64,000 bases of DNA from positions 17,774 to 81,773 of the forward strand of contig NZ_JBHUWD010000019.1 in the NCBI RefSeq assembly GCF_042670205.1, in the 5' to 3' direction. The notes below the pieces were generated by a model, which saw only the letters and a list, made by a program, of their open reading frames with translations, ran no database searches and was not told the origin of the DNA. This DNA is from Luteimicrobium sp042670205. Its GTDB lineage: Bacteria > Actinomycetota > Actinomycetes > Actinomycetales > Cellulomonadaceae. Positions 59,401 through 64,000 of this stretch are shown here, in pieces. Each line of letters starts with the position of its first letter. The first letter of the stretch is position 1. Both the position numbers and the translations under genes were made by a program.

Positions 59401-59884
59401 CGTCGATCGCGGCGCCGTCCACGTTCACGGCCACGCCCGGCACCGCGTTGGAGACCTCGAAGAGCTTGCTCGCGTCGTCGTCGTGCGCCTTGGCGGTGCC
59501 GACCACCGACGACGCCGTCTTGCCGATAGCGGACCGCCGCGCCTTCGCGGCGGCCTTCTTCTGCGTCGTCGTGCCGGCCGTGTCGGCCGAGGCGTCGGCG
59601 GCGCCCGTGCCCGAGAGCTGGACGAAGACCGAGTGGCGGCCCTTGACGGACGTCGCGAGCGAGCCCGCGAGCTTGGTGCTCGGGTCGACCGCGTGCGGTG
59701 CGACCACGGAGGCCGGGGTCGCGAGCGTGGAGTCGCCGTCGTCGCTCGCCGAGGCGGCCGCCGCGGCACCGATGCCGCCCGCGGACGCGACGAGGGTGGC
59801 GGCAACGGCTGCCACCACCCTCGTTCCTGGACGGTCCGTCCTGAGGTGCCGGTCCCGTCCGGCTCGTGTGGTTGATCGTGCCAT
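56408..59884 (-). CDS. Secreted S8-family serine protease (large subtilase)
   Basis: 1158 residues. The Arg-rich signal peptide has a hydrophobic core VVAAVAATLVASAGGIGAAA. A prodomain (about 60-190) precedes the S8 catalytic domain with aspartate VGVIDTGIDYTH (near 210), histidine CNNHGTHVAGTVAG (near 284), oxyanion Asn AMGNNGD and serine VESGTSMATPHVAG (near 632). A PA insert lies between (VAWLTWDDNDATRRCGSVQR). The C-terminal 450 residues are beta-rich with Ca-like DTNGDGKADYE. The start follows GGAGGGG at 10 nt; TTG at 59890 is an alternative. Its promoter carries a GTTAC-N6-GTAAC dyad. Extracellular protein breakdown is the likely role. Confidence 0.88.
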   Translation of the reverse strand: MARSTTRAGRDRHLRTDRPGTRVVAAVAATLVASAGGIGAAAAASASDDGDSTLATPASVVAPHAVDPSTKLAGSLATSVKGRHSVFVQLSGTGAADASADTAGTTTQKKAAAKARRSAIGKTASSVVGTAKAHDDDASKLFEVSNAVPGVAVNVDGAAIDALAQRSDVVKITPLVPKKVSNASTANLTQALATWQDYGNTGKGVSVGVIDTGIDYTHADFGGPGTVAAWDAAHADSAGAWTPTAKVVGGYDFVGDDYDADPADEDTYQPVPHPDPNPLGCNNHGTHVAGTVAGYGENADGSTFTGDYSKLTADQLMTMKIGPGMAPDASLYALKVFGCDGSTDEVIPALDWSLDPNGDGNFSDHLDIVNMSLGSDYGVVDDPENAVIDKLAAHGVLPVIAMGNNGDLTDTGGSPGNAVRSLAVASSVDAYQLRDGLKVNAPSDVAGIAAGQFSIAYPWATAAPVTGDVVAIPGANADGCDPFSAADAAKVAGKVAWLTWDDNDATRRCGSVQRANYAAAAGAVGAIFTSGLDVFGAGITGSDKIPVVQLPKAQTDRLQPAVDAGTLNVTFDGSLAATIKDVTPSITDTLSSFSSRGTHGSLGVVKPDVTAPGDTVASAGLGSGNGVLVESGTSMATPHVAGISALVKVAHRGWSTEQLKAAIMNTAGHDVYTGDDKTGDIYGPARVGSGRIDALDAVNTSVLAYDTDVKGAVSASFGVVAVPANKSVVTHKRTIKVENTGSKATTVTLRYQGVVKQPGVTYTVKPAAMTIKAHSSKKATVTMTVVTKSLRKTLDPTMAATQVNPYTGADEARQYVSDASGRLLVKPLGKSALRVPVYGAAKPTSTTSTKATTFRSGKNTLTALTLKGQGVSQGSGSTAFRSLASVLQLGAKSPKLPVCHGTQTSDCTTNTTDTSGDLRYVGAGSTKGVHGYADGTLTFGIASWGDWATIGNMVVPYVVIDTNGDGKADYEVDVQNAPSTDLLEALVLDLNHRDKNGAPTPVSVSPVNYNEGDVDTNVFDNNVLLIPVSPAAIGVKKTDTSFPITYQVGMYSGYTGDDIDDSPAVQFDVADPGVVVSDPLYLDQGGNSIVYTLGSDVAKKGTDALVLHLQGTQGKRVEVVHLPKAEKPKAAPHGKQHAPSYSHLKGHTHTWSLRGALD

Positions 59885-60067
59885 GCGCAAAAATCCCCTC
59901 CAGCTCCGGGTTGCGGGAGACCAGGGCGGCTCCCCTCACCGGGGTCACCGGCTCGGCTCGACACCATCGCCCACCGGACCCGAAGCGGGTGGACCTGGCC
60001 GTGCTGCGTCGTCACGCTACGTCGCGTGCGACCGGCTGGGAAGAGCCTGGACAGCGCTGTCGCGAGC

Positions 60068-60085
60068 ATGTTACTCACCCGTAAC
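60068..60085 (-). promoter_or_regulatory. Subtilase -10 with overlapping GTTAC palindrome
   Basis: GTTAC-N6-GTAAC (60070-60085) overlaps a minus-strand -10 hexamer TAACAT (60073-60068) for the subtilase gene, an arrangement typical of a repressor operator. The 180 bp down to the start are otherwise without clear signals. Confidence 0.45.
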
Positions 60086-60121
60086 ACCACTGCGCACGGG
60101 CAGTCCGGAACCGCTTCGCCG

Positions 60122-60127
60122 TACGAT
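60122..60127 (+). promoter_or_regulatory. Leaderless -10 of ilvE
   Basis: TACGAT, 6 nt before the GTG at 60134. Confidence 0.5.
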
Positions 60128-60133
60128 GCGGAA

Positions 60134-61237
60134 GTGCCGCTCGACCTCGACCTCCGCCCCGCCCCCGAACCGCTCGCCGACGCCGAGCGCGCCGCGATCC
60201 TCGCGGACCCCGGCTTCGGCCGGTACTTCACCGACCACATGGTCACCGCCGCCTGGAACACCGACGACGGCTGGCACGACGCCGCCGTCCGCCCGCTCGA
60301 GCCGTTCACGCTGCACCCGGCGGCCGCCGTCCTGCACTACGGGCAGGAGATCTTCGAGGGGCTCAAGGCCTACCGGCACGCCGACGGGAGCGTCTGGCTG
60401 TTCCGGCCCGACCGGAACGCGGCCCGGTTCGCCCACTCGGCGCAGCGGCTCGCGCTCCCCGTGCTGCGCGAGGAGGACTTCGTCGCGGCAGTCGAGGCGC
60501 TCGTCCGCGCCGACGCCGGCTGGGTCCCCGACGCGCCCGACGGCCAGGAGACGAGCCTCTACCTGCGCCCGTTCATGGTCGCGACCGAGGCGTTCCTGGG
60601 CGTGCGGCCCGCGAACGAGGCCACCTTCGGCGTCCTCGCGAGCCCCGCGGGCCCCTACTTCAGCGGCGGCGTCCAGGGCGTCAACCTGTGGGTGACCGAC
60701 CGGTACGTGCGGGCGTCCCGCGGTGGGACGGGCGACGCGAAGACGGGCGGCAACTACGCCGCGAGCCTCGCGGCGCAGGCCGAGGCCCGCGACCGCGGCT
60801 GCGACCAGGTGCTCTACCTCGACGGCGAGGAGCACGCCTGGCTCGAGGAGGCCGGCACCATGAACGTCTTCCTCGTGACGACGGACGGCGAGCTCCTCAC
60901 GCCCGCGCTCGGCAGCATCCTCGAGGGAGTCACGCGCGACAGCCTGCTCGACCTCGCGCCCGACCTCGGCCTCACGCCCGTCGAGCGGCGGATCGGGCTC
61001 GCCGAGCTCCGCGAGCGGCTCGCCGACGGGTCGGTCGTCGAGGTCTTCGCTGCCGGCACGGCCGCGGTCATCACGCCGGTCGTGGGGATCCGCGGCGAGG
61101 CCGACGGCGCCGTGTACGAGCAGCAGGTCGGCGACGGGACGCCCGGCGCGACGAGCCTCGCGCTGCGTTCGGCGCTCCTCGACCTCCAGTACGGCCGCAC
61201 GCCCGACGCGCGGGGGTGGCTGCGCCGCGTCGTCTGA
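60134..61237 (+). CDS. ilvE: Branched-chain amino acid aminotransferase
   Basis: 367 residues, fold-type IV PLP enzyme of IlvE length. YGQEIFEGLKAYRHADGSVW (residues about 72-90), the PLP lysine in GGTGDAKTGGNYAASLAAQ and LDGEEHAWLEEAGTMNVFLV are in family order, with the final phosphate-binding FAAGTAAVITPV. It transfers amino groups between Leu/Ile/Val and 2-oxoglutarate. The GTG start is set by the TACGAT hexamer (leaderless), which also gives the family length; an upstream frame from 60026 is not needed. Stands alone, away from ilv/leu genes. Confidence 0.93.
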   Translation: MPLDLDLRPAPEPLADAERAAILADPGFGRYFTDHMVTAAWNTDDGWHDAAVRPLEPFTLHPAAAVLHYGQEIFEGLKAYRHADGSVWLFRPDRNAARFAHSAQRLALPVLREEDFVAAVEALVRADAGWVPDAPDGQETSLYLRPFMVATEAFLGVRPANEATFGVLASPAGPYFSGGVQGVNLWVTDRYVRASRGGTGDAKTGGNYAASLAAQAEARDRGCDQVLYLDGEEHAWLEEAGTMNVFLVTTDGELLTPALGSILEGVTRDSLLDLAPDLGLTPVERRIGLAELRERLADGSVVEVFAAGTAAVITPVVGIRGEADGAVYEQQVGDGTPGATSLALRSALLDLQYGRTPDARGWLRRVV

Positions 61238-61275
61238 CGGGCTCGCCCCTCGCCCCGGCCGCACGGGGTCGGGGA

Positions 61276-61289
61276 ATCCCGTACGGGAT
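61276..61289. promoter_or_regulatory. Perfect 14-bp palindrome upstream of the LPMO promoter
   Basis: ATCCCGTACGGGAT, ending 9 bp before the -35 element of the LPMO gene (61298-61303) and 39 bp past the ilvE stop. It could be a regulator site for the LPMO gene or part of ilvE termination. Confidence 0.5.
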
Positions 61290-61297
61290 CCGCACGA

Positions 61298-61326
61298 TTG
61301 TGCGGTTTCCGGACGTTCCCTAGCGT
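61298..61326 (+). promoter_or_regulatory. LPMO promoter
   Basis: TTGTGC (61298-61303), 17-nt spacer and TAGCGT (61321-61326), the best two-part promoter in the window. The 5' leader to the ATG at 61403 is about 70 nt. Confidence 0.55.
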
Positions 61327-61402
61327 CGAGAGGTCAGGTCTGCAGGGGCGCGACCGTCGGGTCGCTGCCTCGCCGACACCTCACGCAAGGAAGCGAGAAC
61401 CC

Positions 61403-62161
61403 ATGACCCGCATCCGCGCCACGCTCGTCGCGGTGACGGCGGCCGCCGCGGCGGTGCTCACGTCGCTCGTCGTCGCACCCGCCGCGAACGCCCACGGCTG
61501 GATCACGTCCCCCGAGAGCCGCCAGGGCTTCTGCGCCACCGGCCAGACGTCGTTCGACTGCGGTGAGATCACGTACGAGCCGCAGAGCGTCGAGGCCCCC
61601 AAGGGATCCCTCAAGTGCAGCGGCGGCAACGCGAGCTTCGCGATCCTCGACGACAGCTCGAAGCCGTGGCCCCGCACCACGACCGGCACGACGGTGACGT
61701 TCCAGTGGAAGCTCACCGCGGCCCACTCGACGGCGTCGTGGGAGTACTTCCTCGACGGCGTCCTGTACCGCACGTTCGACGGCAACAACAAGCAGCCCGC
61801 CGCGGACGTCGCGCACACCATCGAGGGCCTGCCCACCGGCGACCACACGATCCTCGCCCGGTGGAACATCGCCGACACGGCGAACGCGTTCTACTCGTGC
61901 GTCGACCTGCACGTCGTCGCGGGCGGTACGGACCCGGGCGACGGCGGCACGCCGACCGACCCGGGCACCACGCCCACCGACCCGACGACGCCGACCGACC
62001 CGGGCACCTGCAGCGCCCCGGCCTGGAACGCGGCGAGCGTCTACCTCGGCGGCGACCTGGCGTCGTACGACGGCTCGATCTACCGCGCGAACTGGTGGAC
62101 CCAGGGCCAGACGCCGAGCAACACGCCGTGGGGCCCGTGGACGGCGGTCGGCACCTGCTGA
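61403..62161 (+). CDS. AA10 lytic polysaccharide monooxygenase with CBM5/12
   Basis: 252 residues. The signal peptide ends APAANA, leaving mature His1 in HGWITSPESRQGFCATGQTS. The second copper histidine is in LTAAHSTASWEYF (about residue 110) and the axial aromatic in ANAFYSCVDLHV, as in AA10 enzymes. A Thr/Pro/Asp linker (about 176-203) leads to a CBM5/12 domain, CSAPAWNAASVYLGGDLASY then ANWWTQGQTPSNTPWGPW. It oxidatively cleaves chitin or cellulose; the small size and the module favour chitin. ATG at 61403 is preceded by AAGGAAG. A promoter and a palindrome lie upstream. Confidence 0.92.
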   Translation: MTRIRATLVAVTAAAAAVLTSLVVAPAANAHGWITSPESRQGFCATGQTSFDCGEITYEPQSVEAPKGSLKCSGGNASFAILDDSSKPWPRTTTGTTVTFQWKLTAAHSTASWEYFLDGVLYRTFDGNNKQPAADVAHTIEGLPTGDHTILARWNIADTANAFYSCVDLHVVAGGTDPGDGGTPTDPGTTPTDPTTPTDPGTCSAPAWNAASVYLGGDLASYDGSIYRANWWTQGQTPSNTPWGPWTAVGTC

Positions 62162-62179
62162 CGCCGCTCCTCCCCGGGC

Positions 62180-62221
62180 TGTCAGAAGCTCACGGCACTC
62201 CGCTGCCGTGAGCTTCTGACA
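62180..62221. repeat. Palindromic intergenic repeat, copy 1
   Basis: Perfect 18-bp stem TGTCAGAAGCTCACGGCA with a 6-nt loop, between convergent LPMO and S4 genes, where it can serve as a terminator. Copies at 62627-62668, 63880-63921 and 63942 onward. Confidence 0.85.
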
Positions 62222-62240
62222 CGTCCGTGCCCGACGACGG

Positions 62241-62594
62241 TCAGTCGCGTCCGCGCAGACGGTCCAGCGCCCGGCGGTCGCGCTTGGTGGGGCGGCCGGT
62301 CCCACGGTCACGGATGCCTGCCGGTGCGACGTACTCGCGCGGCAGCGGCGCCGGCGAGTGGTCGACGTACGCCTTGACCGCCTCGGGCGCTCCGACACGC
62401 TTGGGGAGCAGGGCCACGACCTCGACGACCCGGTCGCGGTCGGTCCGGAACTCGACCCGGTCGCCGGCCTTCAGCTTCGATGCAGGCTTGACCCGGACCC
62501 CGTTGAGCCGCACGTGCCCGGCCCGGCACCACGCCGTCGCGACCGACCGGCTCTTCGCCAGCCGGACCGCCCAGAGCCACACGTCCACCCGCAT
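62241..62594 (-). CDS. S4-domain RNA-binding protein (Hsp15-like)
   Basis: 117 residues. MRVDVWLWAVRLAKSRSVATA, then CRAGHVRLNGVRVKPASKLK and AGDRVEF make a complete S4 domain, with a basic tail RDRGTGRPTKRDRRALDR. This matches Hsp15/HslR-type proteins that rescue stalled 50S subunits carrying nascent chains. ATG at 62594 (MRVDVWLW) is set by GACAAT plus 6 nt; an upstream ATG at 62609 is less likely. Divergent from the GNAT gene, with palindromic repeat copy 2 between. Confidence 0.88.
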   Translation of the reverse strand: MRVDVWLWAVRLAKSRSVATAWCRAGHVRLNGVRVKPASKLKAGDRVEFRTDRDRVVEVVALLPKRVGAPEAVKAYVDHSPAPLPREYVAPAGIRDRGTGRPTKRDRRALDRLRGRD

Positions 62595-62600
62595 CGCCCC

Positions 62601-62606
62601 ATTGTC
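62601..62606 (-). promoter_or_regulatory. Leaderless -10 of the S4-domain gene
   Basis: GACAAT on the minus strand, 6 nt before the ATG at 62594. Confidence 0.4.
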
Positions 62607-62626
62607 CAACGCCCACCCGACGGAGT

Positions 62627-62668
62627 TGTCAGAAGCTCACGGCACCCGGCTGCCGTGAGCTTCTGACA
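62627..62668. repeat. Palindromic intergenic repeat, copy 2
   Basis: The same perfect 18-bp stem as copy 1 with a different 6-nt loop, here between divergent promoters, where it cannot be a terminator. Confidence 0.85.
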
Positions 62669-62708
62669 CAGCGCGGGTTAAGCCGTGGACGGGCCTGCCC
62701 CCCGCGCG

Positions 62709-62714
62709 CACGCT
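62709..62714 (+). promoter_or_regulatory. Leaderless -10 of the GNAT gene
   Basis: CACGCT, 6 nt before the ATG at 62721. Confidence 0.4.
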
Positions 62715-62720
62715 GGACGG

Positions 62721-63869
62721 ATGGCACCGACGTTCCGGCTCGTCCCGCTCACGCCTGACGACGCCCCGGCCTCTCTCGACGCCCCCGCCGGATGGCTCGT
62801 GCAGGGCGTCGCCGGCGTGGACCGCGCCGTCCAGCTCGCCTCACGGGGTCACGCGGACGCGGCCGACCCCGCCTCCCAGCGCCTCGGGCAGCTCCGGCAC
62901 GCGGACTACCTGCGGACCTCGGCCGTCGTCGCCGTCCGTGCGCCCGCCGACGACGCCACCTCGCCCACGAGCCCCACGCCTGACGACGTCGTCGGGTACG
63001 CCTGGCTTCGCGCGCCCCAGGCGTCCAACACGGACTCGGTCGAGGTCGAGCTCGCCGTCCACCCGGACCACCGCCGTCGCGGGATCGGGGCAGCCCTGTG
63101 GGACGCGGCGGTCGACGTCGTCCGCGGCCAGGGGCGGCACCTCGTGCAGGCGTGGTCCGACGTGGCCGTGGAACCGCCGGAGGGGCCGGGGGCGCTCGCA
63201 CCGTCGACGGGCTCGGGCCGCATCCCCGTCGACGACGACGGCACCCGCTTCGCGCTGGCCCGAGGGCTCGCGTGCGAGCAGATGGAGCGGGTGTCCCGCC
63301 TCGAGCTGCCCGTCGACCCGAGCCTCCTGCGCCGGTTCGCGGAGGCCGCCGGCGAGCACGCAGACGACGCCTACCTGGTCCGCACCTGGTACGGCGACGT
63401 GCCGGAGGACGCGTTCGCCGACCTGGCGGCGCTCGAGAGCCGGATGATGACCGACGCACCGTCGGGCGGGCTCGAGCTCGAGGAGGACCCGTGGGACGCG
63501 GAGCGCGTGCGGACGTGGCTCGCCCGGTTCGAGGAGCGCGGCCAGACCGTCCTGCTCAGCGCCGCCCACCACGTCCCGACGGGTCGCATCGTGGGGTACA
63601 CCGCGGTCGTCGTCCCGACGGAGCCCGACGACGCGCGCCCCGTCGCGAGCCAGGACACGACCATCGTCGACCCCGAGCACCGGGGGCACCGCCTGGGGAT
63701 GGCCGTCAAGGTCGCGAACCTCCAGGCGCTGGCGGAGCGGCGGCCCGACGTCCGGCGGATCGTCACGTGGAACGCGGAGGAGAACGGGCCGATGCTCGCC
63801 ATCAACGTGGCCCTCGGCTTCCGGCCCGACGGCGGGTTCGCGGCCTGGCAGCTCCGCCTCCCCGACTGA
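62721..63869 (+). CDS. Tandem GNAT acetyltransferase
   Basis: 382 residues with two GNAT-like halves. The first has VVGYAWLRAPQASNTDSVEV and the acetyl-CoA motif VHPDHRRRGIGAALWDAAVD (near residue 120). The second has VGYTAVVVPTEPDDARPVAS, DTTIVDPEHRGHRLGMAVKV and NAEENGPMLAINVALGF (near 310-370). Both retain R/Q-x-x-G-x-G/A pyrophosphate loops, although the second (RGHRLG) is the more canonical. Bifunctional GNATs of this size include mycothiol synthase, but that order and motif set do not clearly match, so substrate is unknown. Start is set by CACGCT plus 6 nt. A degraded palindromic repeat follows. Confidence 0.82.
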   Translation: MAPTFRLVPLTPDDAPASLDAPAGWLVQGVAGVDRAVQLASRGHADAADPASQRLGQLRHADYLRTSAVVAVRAPADDATSPTSPTPDDVVGYAWLRAPQASNTDSVEVELAVHPDHRRRGIGAALWDAAVDVVRGQGRHLVQAWSDVAVEPPEGPGALAPSTGSGRIPVDDDGTRFALARGLACEQMERVSRLELPVDPSLLRRFAEAAGEHADDAYLVRTWYGDVPEDAFADLAALESRMMTDAPSGGLELEEDPWDAERVRTWLARFEERGQTVLLSAAHHVPTGRIVGYTAVVVPTEPDDARPVASQDTTIVDPEHRGHRLGMAVKVANLQALAERRPDVRRIVTWNAEENGPMLAINVALGFRPDGGFAAWQLRLPD

Positions 63870-63879
63870 CCGCCCGGGT

Positions 63880-63921
63880 TGTCAGAAGCTCACGGCACTC
63901 TGCTGCCGCCAGGTTCTGACA
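63880..63921. repeat. Palindromic intergenic repeat, copy 3 (degraded)
   Basis: Left arm TGTCAGAAGCTCACGGCA is intact; the right arm has three changes. It starts 11 bp past the GNAT stop. Confidence 0.7.
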
Positions 63922-63941
63922 CACGGGCAGTGGGAGCGAGT

Positions 63942-63959
63942 TGTCAGAAGCTCACGGCA
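63942..63959. repeat. Palindromic intergenic repeat, copy 4 (left arm only)
   Basis: Intact left arm, but the following sequence to the window end no longer matches a right arm. It lies 20 bp past copy 3, giving a tandem pair. Confidence 0.6.
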
Positions 63960-64000
63960 CCCCCCTGGCGGGGGCGAGTGACCACACGCGGGGGCGGCGG

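Noticed and set aside
1..64000. tRNA, rRNA, riboswitch, prophage and insertion-sequence signals
   Set aside because: No cloverleaf-like, rRNA-like or transposase/integrase-like sequence was recognised by reading; small RNAs without strong features could have been missed.

Overview
The window is chromosomal DNA of a very GC-rich Gram-positive actinobacterium. A cellulolytic Micrococcales lineage (Cellulosimicrobium, Isoptericola or Cellulomonas type) fits best, because of codon use, many GTG starts, frequent leaderless promoters, a secreted AA10 polysaccharide monooxygenase with a chitin/cellulose-binding module, LAL-type LuxR regulators and an LAxTG-anchored wall protein. No rRNA, tRNA, CRISPR array, prophage or intact insertion sequence was seen.

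Layout. 0-7.2 kb: an ArsB/SLC13-like permease, a Usp-like protein, a PAS-GAF-SpoIIE phosphatase, a first alkyl sulfatase and an AI-2E exporter. 7.4-15.3 kb: a PAS-ANTAR regulator, an excalibur remnant, a first SulP transporter, a KtrB/TrkH subunit, a seven-repeat LAxTG wall protein, a PH-domain membrane protein and a broken DUF4143 ATPase gene. 15.4-28.3 kb: a second alkyl sulfatase, an enolase-superfamily enzyme, a coupled operon (membrane protein, gluconate-dehydrogenase-subunit-3-like protein, GMC oxidoreductase, ThDP pyruvate-oxidase-like enzyme), LAL regulator 1, a DUF1254 protein and a GAP/Sap protein. 28.6-32.4 kb: an arsenic/metal cluster (YkvA, ArsR, flavoprotein, ArsC, CDF exporter). 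32.5-43.2 kb: envelope and ion genes (Usp, DUF7144, MscS, K+ channel, LAL regulator 2, a second SulP, ClC, DUF6325-SHOCT-DUF1269). 43.3-47.0 kb: SDR, TetRs and an AvrD-like/butyrolactone-receptor-like pair. 47.2-56.3 kb: purine module (guanine deaminase plus MFS), three DHA2-type MFS pumps, endonuclease IV and a VOC protein. 56.4-64 kb: a large secreted subtilase, IlvE, the LPMO, an S4 protein and a GNAT protein.

The main observation is a shared promoter design. Nine intergenic sites carry an inverted repeat with consensus TCAYCC-N5-GGRTGA. Its half-site matches the GGA(T/G)GA core of the E. coli MalT box. In all nine, a degenerate -10 hexamer (xAxxxT) begins exactly 20 or 21 nt downstream. 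The sites precede both alkyl sulfatases, both SulP transporters, the AI-2E operon, the GAP/Sap-DUF1254 operon, the DUF7144-MscS-K+ channel operon, the DUF6325-SHOCT-DUF1269 operon and guanine deaminase. The MalT-like LAL regulators encoded at 23.4-26.0 and 35.9-38.6 kb are the obvious candidate activators. The targets suggest a coordinated response combining alkyl-sulfate ester cleavage, sulfate/anion transport and envelope or ion homeostasis.

A second candidate system is an AvrD-family protein translationally coupled to a TetR protein with a gamma-butyrolactone-receptor-like C-terminal half, divergent from another TetR gene. It looks like a signal-synthase/receptor pair. Many starts were set by a recurrent leaderless pattern: a TANNNT-like hexamer, 6-7 nt, then ATG or GTG. 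Several palindromic intergenic repeat families, an inverted array of 21-bp modules and two decaying genes are also reported.
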